DNA of 64,000 bases from Bathynomus jamesi (lineage: Eukaryota > Arthropoda > Malacostraca > Isopoda > Cirolanidae): NCBI GenBank assembly GCA_023014485.1, contig JAJOZX010002713.1:186001-250000 (forward strand), given 5' to 3'. Under the pieces are notes generated by a model, which saw nothing but the letters and a program-made list of their open reading frames with translations, searched no databases and was not told where the DNA came from. Positions 55,436 through 64,000 of this stretch are shown here, one piece after another; position 1 is the stretch's first letter, and every line of letters starts with the position of its first letter. The position numbers and the translations under genes are program-made.

Positions 55436-55767
55436 TTAGTGTAATATTTTCAGTCATTCATGTATCCTACAAAATGAAAACATACTTTCATTGAATAAAG
55501 CAATTGTTTTTATTTACATCTATAAAACCCATTAAAATGTCGTTGATTTTACTTACAGTGCGTACAAATTACTAGTATAAACAATAATATCTAATACCTA
55601 CATATTAAATGAATAATTATAAAAATGTACCGGCGATACATGTATCGGTATCGCTTAAGACATCTAGAAAGTATTGGCGTATGGGTATCGCCTAAGACGT
55701 TCTTCATGAATCGATGTATCGGTATCGCTTTAGCGATTTTCATGTATCGATGCCCATCACTGCCTGT
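55436..55767. other. hAT 3' UTR and right subterminal repeats
   Basis: Contains TATCGGTATCGCTT motifs in both orientations near 55630-55740, partner to the left array, ending with the terminus at 55762. Confidence 0.7.
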
Positions 55768-56212
55768 AGGAGCATCAGCTGTGATAAGGTCTGCTCGCAT
55801 AGCAACTGTATCACAGCCTGTCTCGCAACACTACCACTGTCCTGCCATTCAATTTCCCTTCCACCAATGGGAAACTATTATTTGACTTCACTGTGCCTGC
55901 TACACAAACTTTAGCCTCCACTTCCTCCTCCTGCATCTCCATCTCTACCACCATTGCTACTCTGCTATTCTCGTCTTTCATTTGTTGGTGCTGGTCTGAC
56001 TGTTGCCTCCCTGTACCATTCTCCTTACAATGTATGGCTATGTGACCTACCCTGTCACACCTATAACACCTCCTTGGATCAGGCTTACCCTGTGGGTTCT
56101 CCCTTTCCTGCTTCACCCCTTGGGGTTTTCCCTTAACAAAGGCCTTTCTGCTACCTTCACCTACTGCATGTGCACTCAAATACCTTTGTGCCACATTGGC
56201 TATCTCTTACAC
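55768..56212 (-). pseudogene. LTR-element gag C-terminus, zinc knuckle and start of protease
   Basis: The minus strand has ANVAQRYLSAHAVGEGSRK, a basic Pro/Gly linker and CYRCDRVGHIAIHC, a proper CX2CX4HX4C nucleocapsid knuckle. A Gln/Glu-rich spacer follows, then LVEGKLNGRTVVVLRD, where a retropepsin active site begins. Two bases appear missing at the active-site triplet, after which GCDTVAMRADLI-type sequence follows in another frame. It is truncated at 55763 by the right end of the hAT element. Confidence 0.75.
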
Positions 56213-56303
56213 AGACATTTTGTAAATGTCTCTTTCCAGCAAATATATGACCAAAGGTTACTCCATTACCTCAATAACTGCTCCTTTACATAAATTTTAT
56301 GTA

Positions 56304-56520
56304 CAGGGTGTCCCAGAAGGCTTGACTCATAGGGAAAATAGATATTATATTTTTAAAGTGAAACAAACGCTTTTCTAATGTTAGTTTTGTATATTTCAGG
56401 AAAAAATACCCTGATGGCTCAGTATACCAATCAAGAGAAGGTTGAACTAGTATTGCTACATGTTCCCGGAAAAAGCCAGAAGGAGGCATGTTCGTGAAAT
56501 AACTGCCGTGCCTCCCTCTG
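56304..56520 (+). pseudogene. DNA transposon 5' end with transposase N-terminal stub
   Basis: TACAGGGTGTCCCAGAAGGC at about 56303 looks like a terminal repeat of Tc1/mariner-type elements. After about 90 bases and an acceptor-like TATATTTCAG, the ATG at 56413 begins MAQYTNQEKVELVLLH, matching the HTH start common in such transposases. It then decays. Confidence 0.5.
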
Positions 56521-57075
56521 GAACCCTTGTACTTAGTTTCAGATAAATTAGTTTTCTTTTATTGGGCAACCAACAACATACGGATTGTTCTACTTGCGGA
56601 TACTCCAGAGAAGCCTCCAATGCTCTTGACTCTGGATCTTTGTCCTTGTGCCAGCTTGCAATTTTTCTCAGTACCCACTAAGAACTTTTCCTGTCTGGCT
56701 AGTGTTCATTTGTCCATAGATAGGCCCCTCTGTCCTTTACACCCATTCAAGCTGGCGTTACCGACAAGCTGTTCAGTGTTTCTGTGCCCTGAAACAGTTG
56801 CCCCACCATATTCTTACATAACATCCAAATCTTGCCCTACACACAGTATCGATATCTTTGACTTACGACAGCATGAATATTTATCTGATCTCATCCTATA
56901 TGTCCATTTACATTCTACTCTTGGCCTAAGCCAATATGAGAAATTTGGCAGTAGTAGCAGTAGTAGTATACCAACTTCAATAGATTATAGGAACTCCAAC
57001 TCTCATGCTAAACGAGATAAGTGATACCCATGTCCCTTTAGTCATGCCATTTATCCAGAAGGGGACTCAACAAGC
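56521..57075. other. Unassigned stretch
   Basis: A 165-codon plus-strand open frame (56527-57024) and minus-strand frames overlap here. None shows a recognisable domain or start context, so I leave it unassigned. Confidence 0.4.
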
Positions 57076-57541
57076 TTGCAATTTGCGGACCTAGTATGTT
57101 TCATGGACTGCTCTCGATTTTCCTACGAAATTGCAAACAAGGGCAGTCGATGACCCTGATTTTGTTTCTGCAATCGGTTTTCTTGAGAAACCAAACCAAA
57201 CCAAACCAAACCAAACCTAACCTAGCCTAACCTAATCGAGTTTCTTATACTATTGTTTTTTGCAAGATATCACACTAATTCTTGTCATTTTTTGTGAATT
57301 TGTATGGCGTAAGCGCCACACCAGCTCGGACTTATTCAGAAAGATGGAATGTATTGCGTCGTTTCAGTAAATAAATTTATTAAATATCCAATAACATTTT
57401 TCTTTTTCATTTCTCAAGAAAACCGATTGCAGAAAGAAAATCAGGGTCATCGACTGCCTTTGTTTGCAATTTCGTAGGAAAATCGAGAGCAGTCCATGAA
57501 ACATACTAGTCCCCAATTTGCAATATAGTTTGGAGAGTAAT
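57076..57541. repeat. Fold-back inverted repeat with AACC/CCTAA-rich centre
   Basis: Left arm about 57076-57206 is inverted at about 57410-57541, sharing ATGTTTCATGGACTGCTCTC, GGGCAGTCGATGACCCTGAT and GCAATCGGTTTTCTTGAGA or their complements. The centre begins with CCAAACCAAACC repeats changing to CCTAACCTAGCCTAACCTAA. Confidence 0.88.
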
Positions 57542-58557
57542 GCCTATTGGGTCATCTCTGCCAAATTTCTGAATTTGGACCTCAACCAACAATCTGTTTT
57601 TGCTTAGGTCCTAATCTCTCAAACATTGTTTGCCCTTCCTCTGTTGGCCAAGTATCTACTTATTTATTAACAAAATTTATTGCCTACTTCCTACTTCAGA
57701 GATTCAATTAGTTTGATGCAATCATAATCGTTTAGACTACCAAGCTTTACCATTTGTCTGGCCCACATCGAGTTTCACAGGGACCATATTGCCCTAGGTT
57801 ATGTGGCAACTTTACAATGATCAGGTGTTCCCACGTGATCAATTCTGACCAATCAGGAGCTTTGTAACAGATACAGGGAGCTGGTCTCTGTGAAGCTCGA
57901 TATGTCCCTTATATCTTAACTGACATCTGTTGTTATATGTAAACTTGTCTTTACCAAGGTCATCTGCTAGATAACTCGCATCTATTTTTTCTTACACTCT
58001 AATCAATTTAAAGCTCGCCTTATGATGTGCCCAAACAACATTTCCAACTTAGCTACACAACACTCAATCCAATGGTAGAATGAAGGAAATTTTTGTTTAT
58101 TTTGTGTCATACCCCATATTTTGCCATACACCAGATTTCATGCTAAAATTCACCAGATCCACTTCCATACACACCGCACCTATTTTGACATGCTACAGAA
58201 GTAAATTCACGGTTCGTTGTTCATAACCGTACCCAATAACACTTAAGTACGTCGTCGATTTAGGAGACATTCGAGTATACTCATCGGATCTACGAGATCA
58301 TAACACAGACACTTTAAAATACTAACAATAGCTTAACCTAATCTAACTTAATCTAAATCACAATATACTTTTCGACAGAATGCCGAGTCGATCATATGTC
58401 GCAATCCCAGACTCAGGACTGCTAGGTTCGGCTAATAATTATCGTCAACTTTCAACTTTCCTATATCTAACATCAAAATGTCATTTTAGCTAATTTTTAT
58501 ATGCTGATTTCTAAAATAAAATTTTTCCATCACGTCTAGATTTTATGACATCATTAA
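57542..58557. other. Spacer, nothing recognised
   Basis: AT-rich. A short AACCTAATCTAACTTAATCT stretch near 58333. No coding similarity seen. Confidence 0.4.
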
Positions 58558-58625
58558 AAAAAAAAAAAAATAAATATATATATATACACACACACACACA
58601 CGCCGTGTATATATACACACACATA

Positions 58626-58670
<45 letters not shown>
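58558..58670. repeat. Poly-A, (TA)n and (CA)n microsatellite cluster
   Basis: A13, then alternating TATATA and CACACA blocks with a short inverted ACGCCGTGTATA unit. It ends exactly at the left terminus of the element at 58671. Confidence 0.95.
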
Positions 58671-58673
<3 letters not shown>

Positions 58674-59058
58674 TGCGTTCATAAAAGATCTGAACGATTT
58701 GATTCGTTAATATTTTTCATACTAAATAAGATATGAAGCATGTGTGTAAGCGATAGAGCAACTAATAAAGTTTTGTTTTGTACAAAAACAAGGTTGTCAA
58801 CATCCATGAACTACGAATCAGGATCAGGGATGCAATAGCGATGGTCGATGCTGGCATGCTTGACCGCACATGACGCGAAATTGAATATCGATTGGATGTT
58901 GTACGGGCGATCAATGGCGCACATGTTGAAGTTTATTAAATATGTATGTAAAACTTTTAGCTGTGCGGAGTCACATGGACAAACTTGTTTCTTTGTATGT
59001 TATAAGATTATCACATTAATAAAGATTGAAATCGTTCACATCTTTTATGAACACCCTG
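58671..59058 (+). mobile_element. 388-bp mariner-like deletion derivative
   Basis: Ends CAGTGCGTTCATAAAAGATC and the inverse of CAGGGTGTTCATAAAAGATG, about 28 bp with few mismatches. The interior (58790-58930) keeps transposase C-terminal coding: NIHELRIRIRDAIAMVDAG, then EIEYRLDVVRAINGAHVEVY after one stop, as in Tc1/mariner proteins with that ending. The target duplication is unclear because the left flank is a CA repeat. Confidence 0.8.
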
Positions 59059-59221
59059 TGTAATGTAGCATATTAATAAGGGTTTCCCTGAACTGATTGC
59101 AAAAGGCTAATGAGAAGTTTTTCACGAGTTCTTTACTTTCAAAGACAAATCATATTACATTTATATATGAACTATACAACCATATTACAACTAAATATAT
59201 TACTAAACAAAGAAGCGACTA

Positions 59222-59401
59222 ACTCAACTTTTGGTGGAAAAATGGTAGCATGTTGGTTGACTTCTTTTTGTATCACATTTCACTTTCTTTCTGAATAAAC
59301 CAACAGGAGTCTCCCATCATTACTGGTCTCATCTGCCTTGATAACGTGGTTTCATTGTAGAAATATCGTGATGGAAAAATATAAATGATAACGTCATAGC
59401 T
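59222..59401 (-). pseudogene. Decayed second copy of the unknown family at 9046
   Basis: The minus strand near 59372-59300 reads FHHDISTMKPRYQGR, stop, then MMGDSCWFIQKES after a shift. This lines up with FHQDIQTMEKRYQGH and MMGDYVWSLIRKD near the C-terminus of the 9046-11086 protein. Only this last portion is recognisable, with several stops. Confidence 0.7.
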
Positions 59402-60059
59402 AAAAATCTAGACGTGAAGAAAAATTTTGAGCTTCATTTTTAAAATCATCGTATCAAAATTAATTAAAATCACATATTTCAATATCAGATACAAAAAACC
59501 TTGTTGACATATTTGCGGCGGATTTGTCCTTTCGAATTTAGAAACTGTAAAGTTTCCAGTGTGGGTGGTGAGACAATGGCAATAGCATGAAGTATGTACA
59601 ATTTTGACATTGTCACACCAACGTGTGAAATGTCTACATACTTTAAAGAATAATGTACACAAATTATTAATGGGTTTCTTTTATTTGCAGAACAAAAGAA
59701 AAACAACAGAAGATAAAGTGTAATTTACCCAAAACAATTGGAAGGGATTAATTAAAGAATAAGTGTCGATATAACAAAGGAAGAAGAAGAATATAAGAAA
59801 TGGAGCATTCAACACACAAAAAGTAAGATAAATTCACAAAAATTGTATGAATAAAAGTTTTGTTTCCGCAACATTTGGTCTTCCTAAACACTGATCTTCT
59901 AAGTTCTAAAATAAGGAAAACATCCGTGAAAATGCTGCACTGAAGTTACCCTTCCCCACTTAACTAAAGTACAGTAATTACATAAATCATATCATGCGTT
60001 TTAGCCCGTAATCTCATTTATTTATTTATTTTTTAAAGAAAAAGATATTCAGCCTCTGG
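59402..60059. other. Spacer
   Basis: 59389-59427 is roughly inverted relative to 58516-58552 (AAAATTTTTC-ACGTCTAGATTTT core). That would bracket the region 58516-59427 as one decayed element. No further coding content. Confidence 0.4.
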
Positions 60060-61670
60060 TCTAGTCAAAGCTAGCTACAGATCTACAGAAGATCTTCAGA
60101 AGCTAAGGCTAACAAAGACCCTAAGATCCACTCTAAGGTTAGCCCGAGAGAAAGGAAAGAGTAGCGGTTTAAGAGAAGAGAAGAGAATAAGGGGTTAAGT
60201 AAGAGCAACACCTATCACTCATGGGCTAACATTCATTCAGAAAAAGAGGAAAAGTGTCTCACCATCATCATCCGCCGGCCACTGCCGACAAGTCAGAAAA
60301 ATAGTCGGAGAGAATAGGAGAGGGGTGAAAGATGAAAATAAGTAAAATAAGAACGCTTACAAACCATGCAAACACAGTCTTAACTCACTGTCATACCATG
60401 CAAACTACAAACATGCAAGAAAAGAGTTAGAGACATGCAAAGTAAGGAGAGGATAAGAAGAAAAAAAAAAAAAAGTAGGTAAAGTTAAAAAAAGTGGGTT
60501 AGTTTACAATATGAGCTACATCTACATTCGTGTTAGTCTAATTTATTTTTTTTTTTTTTTAATAATTTTATTGCTGGCATCACACGCTGGCATGTCACAA
60601 GCTGGCATTCATCATCAACAGACTCATCCTCGAGCCCACCACCAGAGCCTCTGTTGCTAACTTTGTTGTTTTTTAAATTAAACAACGTTAATACCTTTAA
60701 AATGTCTGTCAAGACGGTTCTTAAACATATTAACGCTGGTAGAATGAACGACTGACGCGGGAAGATTATTCCATTTATCAATTACTTTAAACGTAAAGAA
60801 GTTTTAGCGATATTAGTAATAAACGCCTGCCACGCAACTTAAATCCGTTATTGCGAGTATTACTATTATCAAAAGTGAACAATTTGTCAAAATTTACGTT
60901 ATCGATGTTATTAACGATTTTGAAAACTTCAATAAGCTCCCCCTTAATCTCCTAGTTTCGAGTGAGTACAGGTCTAACTCATTAATTCTATCTTCGTAAG
61001 GCTTATTGCGCAATGACGGAATAAGTTTCGTGGCACGACGCTGAACCCTTTCCCTATCAATATCCTCACGCAAGTACGGGCACCAAAACTGAACTGCATA
61101 TTCTAAATGAGGCCTGACTAGGGACTTGTAAAGGGGCAATATAATACCCTTCGATTTAAATTCGAAATTACGCGCTATGAAGCCTAACATCCTATTAGCT
61201 TTTGCGCAAGACTCCAGGCACTGGTTCCTAACCTTTAAATCCTTAGATACGCGTACGCCTAAATCTAATTCCTCGTCAACGCTCGCTAACTCCCTATCAT
61301 CCATCGTATACGCGTAATTATTGTTGCGAGAACCTATATGCAAAACTTTACATTTGTCTACGTTAAATTGCATCTGCCACTTATCTGTCCACTCCATAAT
61401 CCTATTTACATCGTCTTGAATCCTATTTTAGTATCGTCCGCGAATTTTGACTCGTTACTAGTCAATCCTACATCTATGTCGTTAATGTAAATTACGAATA
61501 GCAATGGGCCTAACACTGAACCCTGTGGGACACCGCTACCTACATCTAACCACCCTGATTCACTACCATTAACTACGACCCTCTGTCTCCTAGCACGAAG
61601 CCATTCTTCTCACCAGTTAGCTACCTGACCGCGTATACCGTGCGCTTTAACCTTCGCAATTAGTCTCCTA
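60060..61670 (-). pseudogene. LINE family 2, copy F (minus), 5' truncated
   Basis: Closely matches the 3' half of copy E in reverse. From about 61670 it reads RRLITKVKAHGIRGQVANW, stop, then GVPQGSVLGPLLF near 61530 and KFADDTKI near 61440 after a shift. It is open at 61397-60894 ([53 protein letters not shown]), then C-terminal coding, a T-run and the 3' UTR. It terminates near 60070 in TGAAGATC/TGTAGATC repeats. Several frame lesions. Confidence 0.9.
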
Positions 61671-62622
61671 ATGCAGGAAGGAGGGGGCCCGAGGGCGAGC
61701 ACTCGCTAAAATGTCTCCCATAAAAGGAGGAGAGACCCAAAACCAAGGTTCATAGTTTTCGAGATGTCTGAACACTGTGTTTGAAAAATTGTAGGTCATA
61801 GACAGGGGAAAAGATGGATTGAGGAAGGTTGTTCCAGAGTTGACCGGTTGAGCAGGTAAAAGATTGAGAATACCGATGAATGAATTATGAATAAATAATG
61901 TTTTAAATTACAACACAATCTACTCTGTTGTATATGAATAAGATGCTGAGAAATACAACTTGACACGTCCTTTCTATAAAAAGTTATAGTAGAAAATGAT
62001 AACTGCATAATAACTTGGCACGCACTATGTATTATATACGAGTATAACCTTGCTTTCGGATAATTCCCAAGTGACGAAGAACTTCATAAATAAGACAATA
62101 TTTTGAATGTTAGTCGGAAAAAAAATTCTATTTTCAGATTAGGAATTATTGAGGCTGACTTTCCCGACATTAGACTCCCAAACACAAATATTTGGAATTT
62201 CCTCCATCCTTATCTGGAAAAGTGGAGTAATTTAACGGCAATTGTGAGTATTACAACAAATTCAGGACGTTTGCGCATCCTAATTATATATCTCAAAATT
62301 TAGGGAAACCTCAGTAGAACTGTAAAGGAATGAAAATATTGGAAATTATATTCAGAGCCAAACAAAAAACAAACGCTCTTTATTTCAAACTTAACACGTA
62401 CAAACATTATACAAGTGGTCCATATAAAGTTAAATAATAGTTGTTTGGAGCAGTGATCAAGCAGGCCAAAGAAACACTAAGCCAAACTTCTTCCAGATTT
62501 CACATTTATAAATGACATCAGTTAAGAGTCCCCTAACCATGGATGCTGTTATCTTATTGAGTGACTCATCGAGCCTAATGAAAAATCTATATACAAAATT
62601 GCGTATCACACTGGCAAAGTTA
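61671..62622. other. Spacer
   Basis: GC-rich GGAGGGGGCCCGAGGG at 61678, otherwise AT-rich. A 66-codon frame at 62103-62303 is not recognisable. Confidence 0.4.
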
Positions 62623-63126
62623 TCGTATTTGTCTTCTTATAAGACGCACTTTTTTTCCTTATACATACCTTAAAAAATCGCCCTGCGTCTTAGAAGCCGA
62701 AAGGAAGGATGAAACGTCCATCAATAGCACAAGTGTGTGAATGGGTGCTGAAGTCATGGCATGATGTTAAGACTGAAATTGTGGTCAAGTCCTTTAAAAA
62801 ATGTGGTATAAGTAATGCAATGGATGGCACCGAAGATCATTTATTGTATGAGAGTGACAGTGATACAAGTGAAGATGATGATGATTATGATAATGGGGAT
62901 AACGATGATAATGTCAGTAATGAATCTGAAGTTGATTAATAACAAATAATAAGAGTAATAATCATATTATCTTTCTTTATTGGCTTTTGGGTTTTCTTTT
63001 TATTGAATTTTACATATCCATTGTATTAACAATAAAGTGCATCAAAAGCTTTTTTTCTTGAATTTACCTTTCCAAAATTAAGGTGCGTCTTTCACGGCGC
63101 AGCGTCTTGTAAGCCGTCAAATACGG
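62623..63126 (+). mobile_element. pogo/Tigger-type deletion derivative, 504 bp
   Basis: Inverted ends: TCGTATTTGTCTTCTTATAA at left, CCGTATTTGACGGCTTACAA read inward from the right, each followed by GACGC, flanked by TA (62621-62622 and 63127-63128). These ends are characteristic of a pogo-type family. The HTH and most of the DDE domain are deleted. AATAAA at about 63031 lies after the retained coding end. Confidence 0.9.
62709..62939 (+). pseudogene. pogo/Tigger transposase C-terminal end
   Basis: 76 codons: PSIAQVCEWVLKSWHDVKTE, then VVKSFKKCGISNAMDGTEDH and a tail of Asp/Asn/Ser/Glu ending SNESEVD. The W..V....V..SFKKCGI pattern is the end of the DDE_1 (CENP-B/pogo) transposase, here with an acidic tail. 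It is in frame to its natural stop. It is joined by deletion to the 5' end of the element, so the ATG at 62709 is probably accidental. Confidence 0.8.
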
Positions 63127-63276
63127 TAGGTATCTTATTGACTACAAACAACATACTGACACTAGAACGAACACCATTTATAAATCTAGGAGTACTTAGC
63201 AAAAACCTGAATACAAGTTAACATATAATTTCTTCATATTATACATCCTGTAGTTCCACCACAAATGAGCTGTATA
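63127..63276. other. Spacer
   Basis: 150 bases between the pogo element and the repeat; nothing recognised. Confidence 0.4.
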
Positions 63277-64000
63277 CAGCAGGATTATATTTTATGTCAT
63301 TATCTTTTCCATACCTTTCACAAACTTTCAAAAGTGTACCAAGTCCTTTTACAGATGGAGAAATAATAACTAGATCGTCTGCATACATCAGACGATTAAC
63401 AATCTTTGTACCAACATAGCAGCCTATTTTACAATCATGATTTGCTTGTGTTTACCGTTACTGCCTAAGTTTAGGCTTCTACAGTTATAAGAGATTACCT
63501 TGAATGTTGTATAAGGAAGACGCAAGGTTTATGCTATCCGTCCCATGAAAAGAAATTCCAACATGCAGAGAATATGTCAGCTATACCAGGTACATCACTG
63601 GACCCTGCTGGAGTTTCCTCCACAGTACGAGGCGTATTGCCTTCATAATTACCCTCTCCAGTGTTTTCACTCCCTTCTTCTCATAGATCCACCGTAAATA
63701 TGCGTTTCCGGCCATAGTCCTGGGTCCATAAATACTTTCGGGTCATTACAAACTGCTGTGATCTTAAAGGAATTGTACATTGTCTGCCTGGGGTCAGTTT
63801 TCCTACATGTAACCCTGAAGGCAGAGGCAGTCTTAGGGGAGGGCAAATCGGGCGACCGCCCAGGGCCCCACACGTTAGGGCCCCACCCAAATTTTTTATA
63901 ATTTTTATTTTGGCTGCTGGCTGAAATAGGTTCTGAACAACACCAATCTCATAGTTACTGTAACAATGAAAAGAAATGAAGAAAACAGTCCGATGAAGCT
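63277..64000. repeat. Dispersed direct repeat R, copy 2
   Basis: Matches 7691-8417 in the same orientation, including the minus-strand YADD remnant (about 63376-63387) and the GGGCCC-rich segment near 63860-63895. It is cut by the window end. Copy 2 differs by scattered substitutions and small indels. Confidence 0.85.

Larger units (their letters stand above)
42467..55762 (+). mobile_element. hAT element (about 1.9 kb) carrying the 11.4-kb LTR element
   Basis: Left terminus CAGTGATGGGCA at 42467 and right terminus TGCCCATCACTG ending 55762. Subterminal arrays of TATCGRTATCG-like motifs occupy 42480-42640 and 55625-55750, presumably transposase-binding repeats. Element sequence is split by the LTR retrotransposon, whose CTTG target copies at 42803-42806 and 54213-54216 rejoin it. 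The outer 8-bp flanks do not match (AATATACA versus CCTGTAGG), so ends or flanks may have recombined. Confidence 0.85.

Noticed and set aside
56527..57024. 165-codon plus-strand ORF
   Set aside because: No domain, no start context, ends in a Ser repeat; no similarity I can name.

Overview
The window looks like non-genic DNA of a metazoan nuclear genome, made almost entirely of mobile elements. I could not support a single ordinary host gene, tRNA, rRNA or CRISPR array. Evidence for an animal: CR1/L2-like and I-like LINEs, mariner/Tc1/pogo/hAT transposons, spliceosomal-type introns, polyadenylation signals, AT-rich spacers and microsatellites. CCTAA-rich stretches (about 57190-57235, 58330-58360) resemble the arthropod TTAGG telomere motif, so an arthropod is my best guess, held weakly.

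Layout. 1-4743: three head-to-tail pieces of one CR1-like LINE lineage (copies A, B, C) with CT/TGTCTC tails. 5775-6712: dead Tc1-like transposase. 7691-8417: repeat with a LINE RT remnant, found again at 63277-64000. 8935-11361: a two-exon minus-strand gene of a family I cannot name, with TATA box, splice sites and poly(A) signal; its intron holds a 226-bp hAT MITE with an exact 8-bp target duplication. 11745-22675: hAT remnants, a 0.9-kb palindrome, a truncated LTR-element gag, a 21-bp minisatellite at two sites, and a broken TTF-type hAT transposase. 22879-24165: a complete, nearly intact mariner. 24710-29231: a second CR1-like LINE (copy D), a Tc1-like transposase with an apparent intron beside its catalytic Asp, and a pogo-like piece. 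29272-30886: a DD41D fold-back element nested in a Tc1-type fold-back element. 31259-42425: LINE fragments of several clades, including an I-like element with RNase H, two more family-2 LINE copies in opposite orientation, and a second hAT MITE.

42467-55762 is the most remarkable block. An 11.4-kb LTR retrotransposon (42807-54212) sits inside a 1.9-kb hAT transposon. Its two 2,012-bp LTRs are almost identical, so it inserted recently. It has a tRNA-Gln-like primer-binding site and a purine tract, but no recognisable reverse transcriptase, RNase H or integrase. It carries a short gag-like ORF and two ORFs with retropepsin-like folds lacking the DTG triad, one with eight near-perfect 54-bp repeats. 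Its LTR contains a tandem series of small hairpins. I read it as a non-autonomous, trans-mobilised element with unusual proteins.

55768-64000: gag/protease fragment, fold-back and deletion-derivative DNA transposons, a second degenerate copy of the unknown two-exon family, LINE family-2 copy F (minus), a 504-bp pogo/Tigger derivative, and the second copy of the 7691 repeat.

The elements do not form a pathway. They are layers of insertion; LTR in hAT, DD41D in Tc1-type and MITE in intron give a relative order of events.
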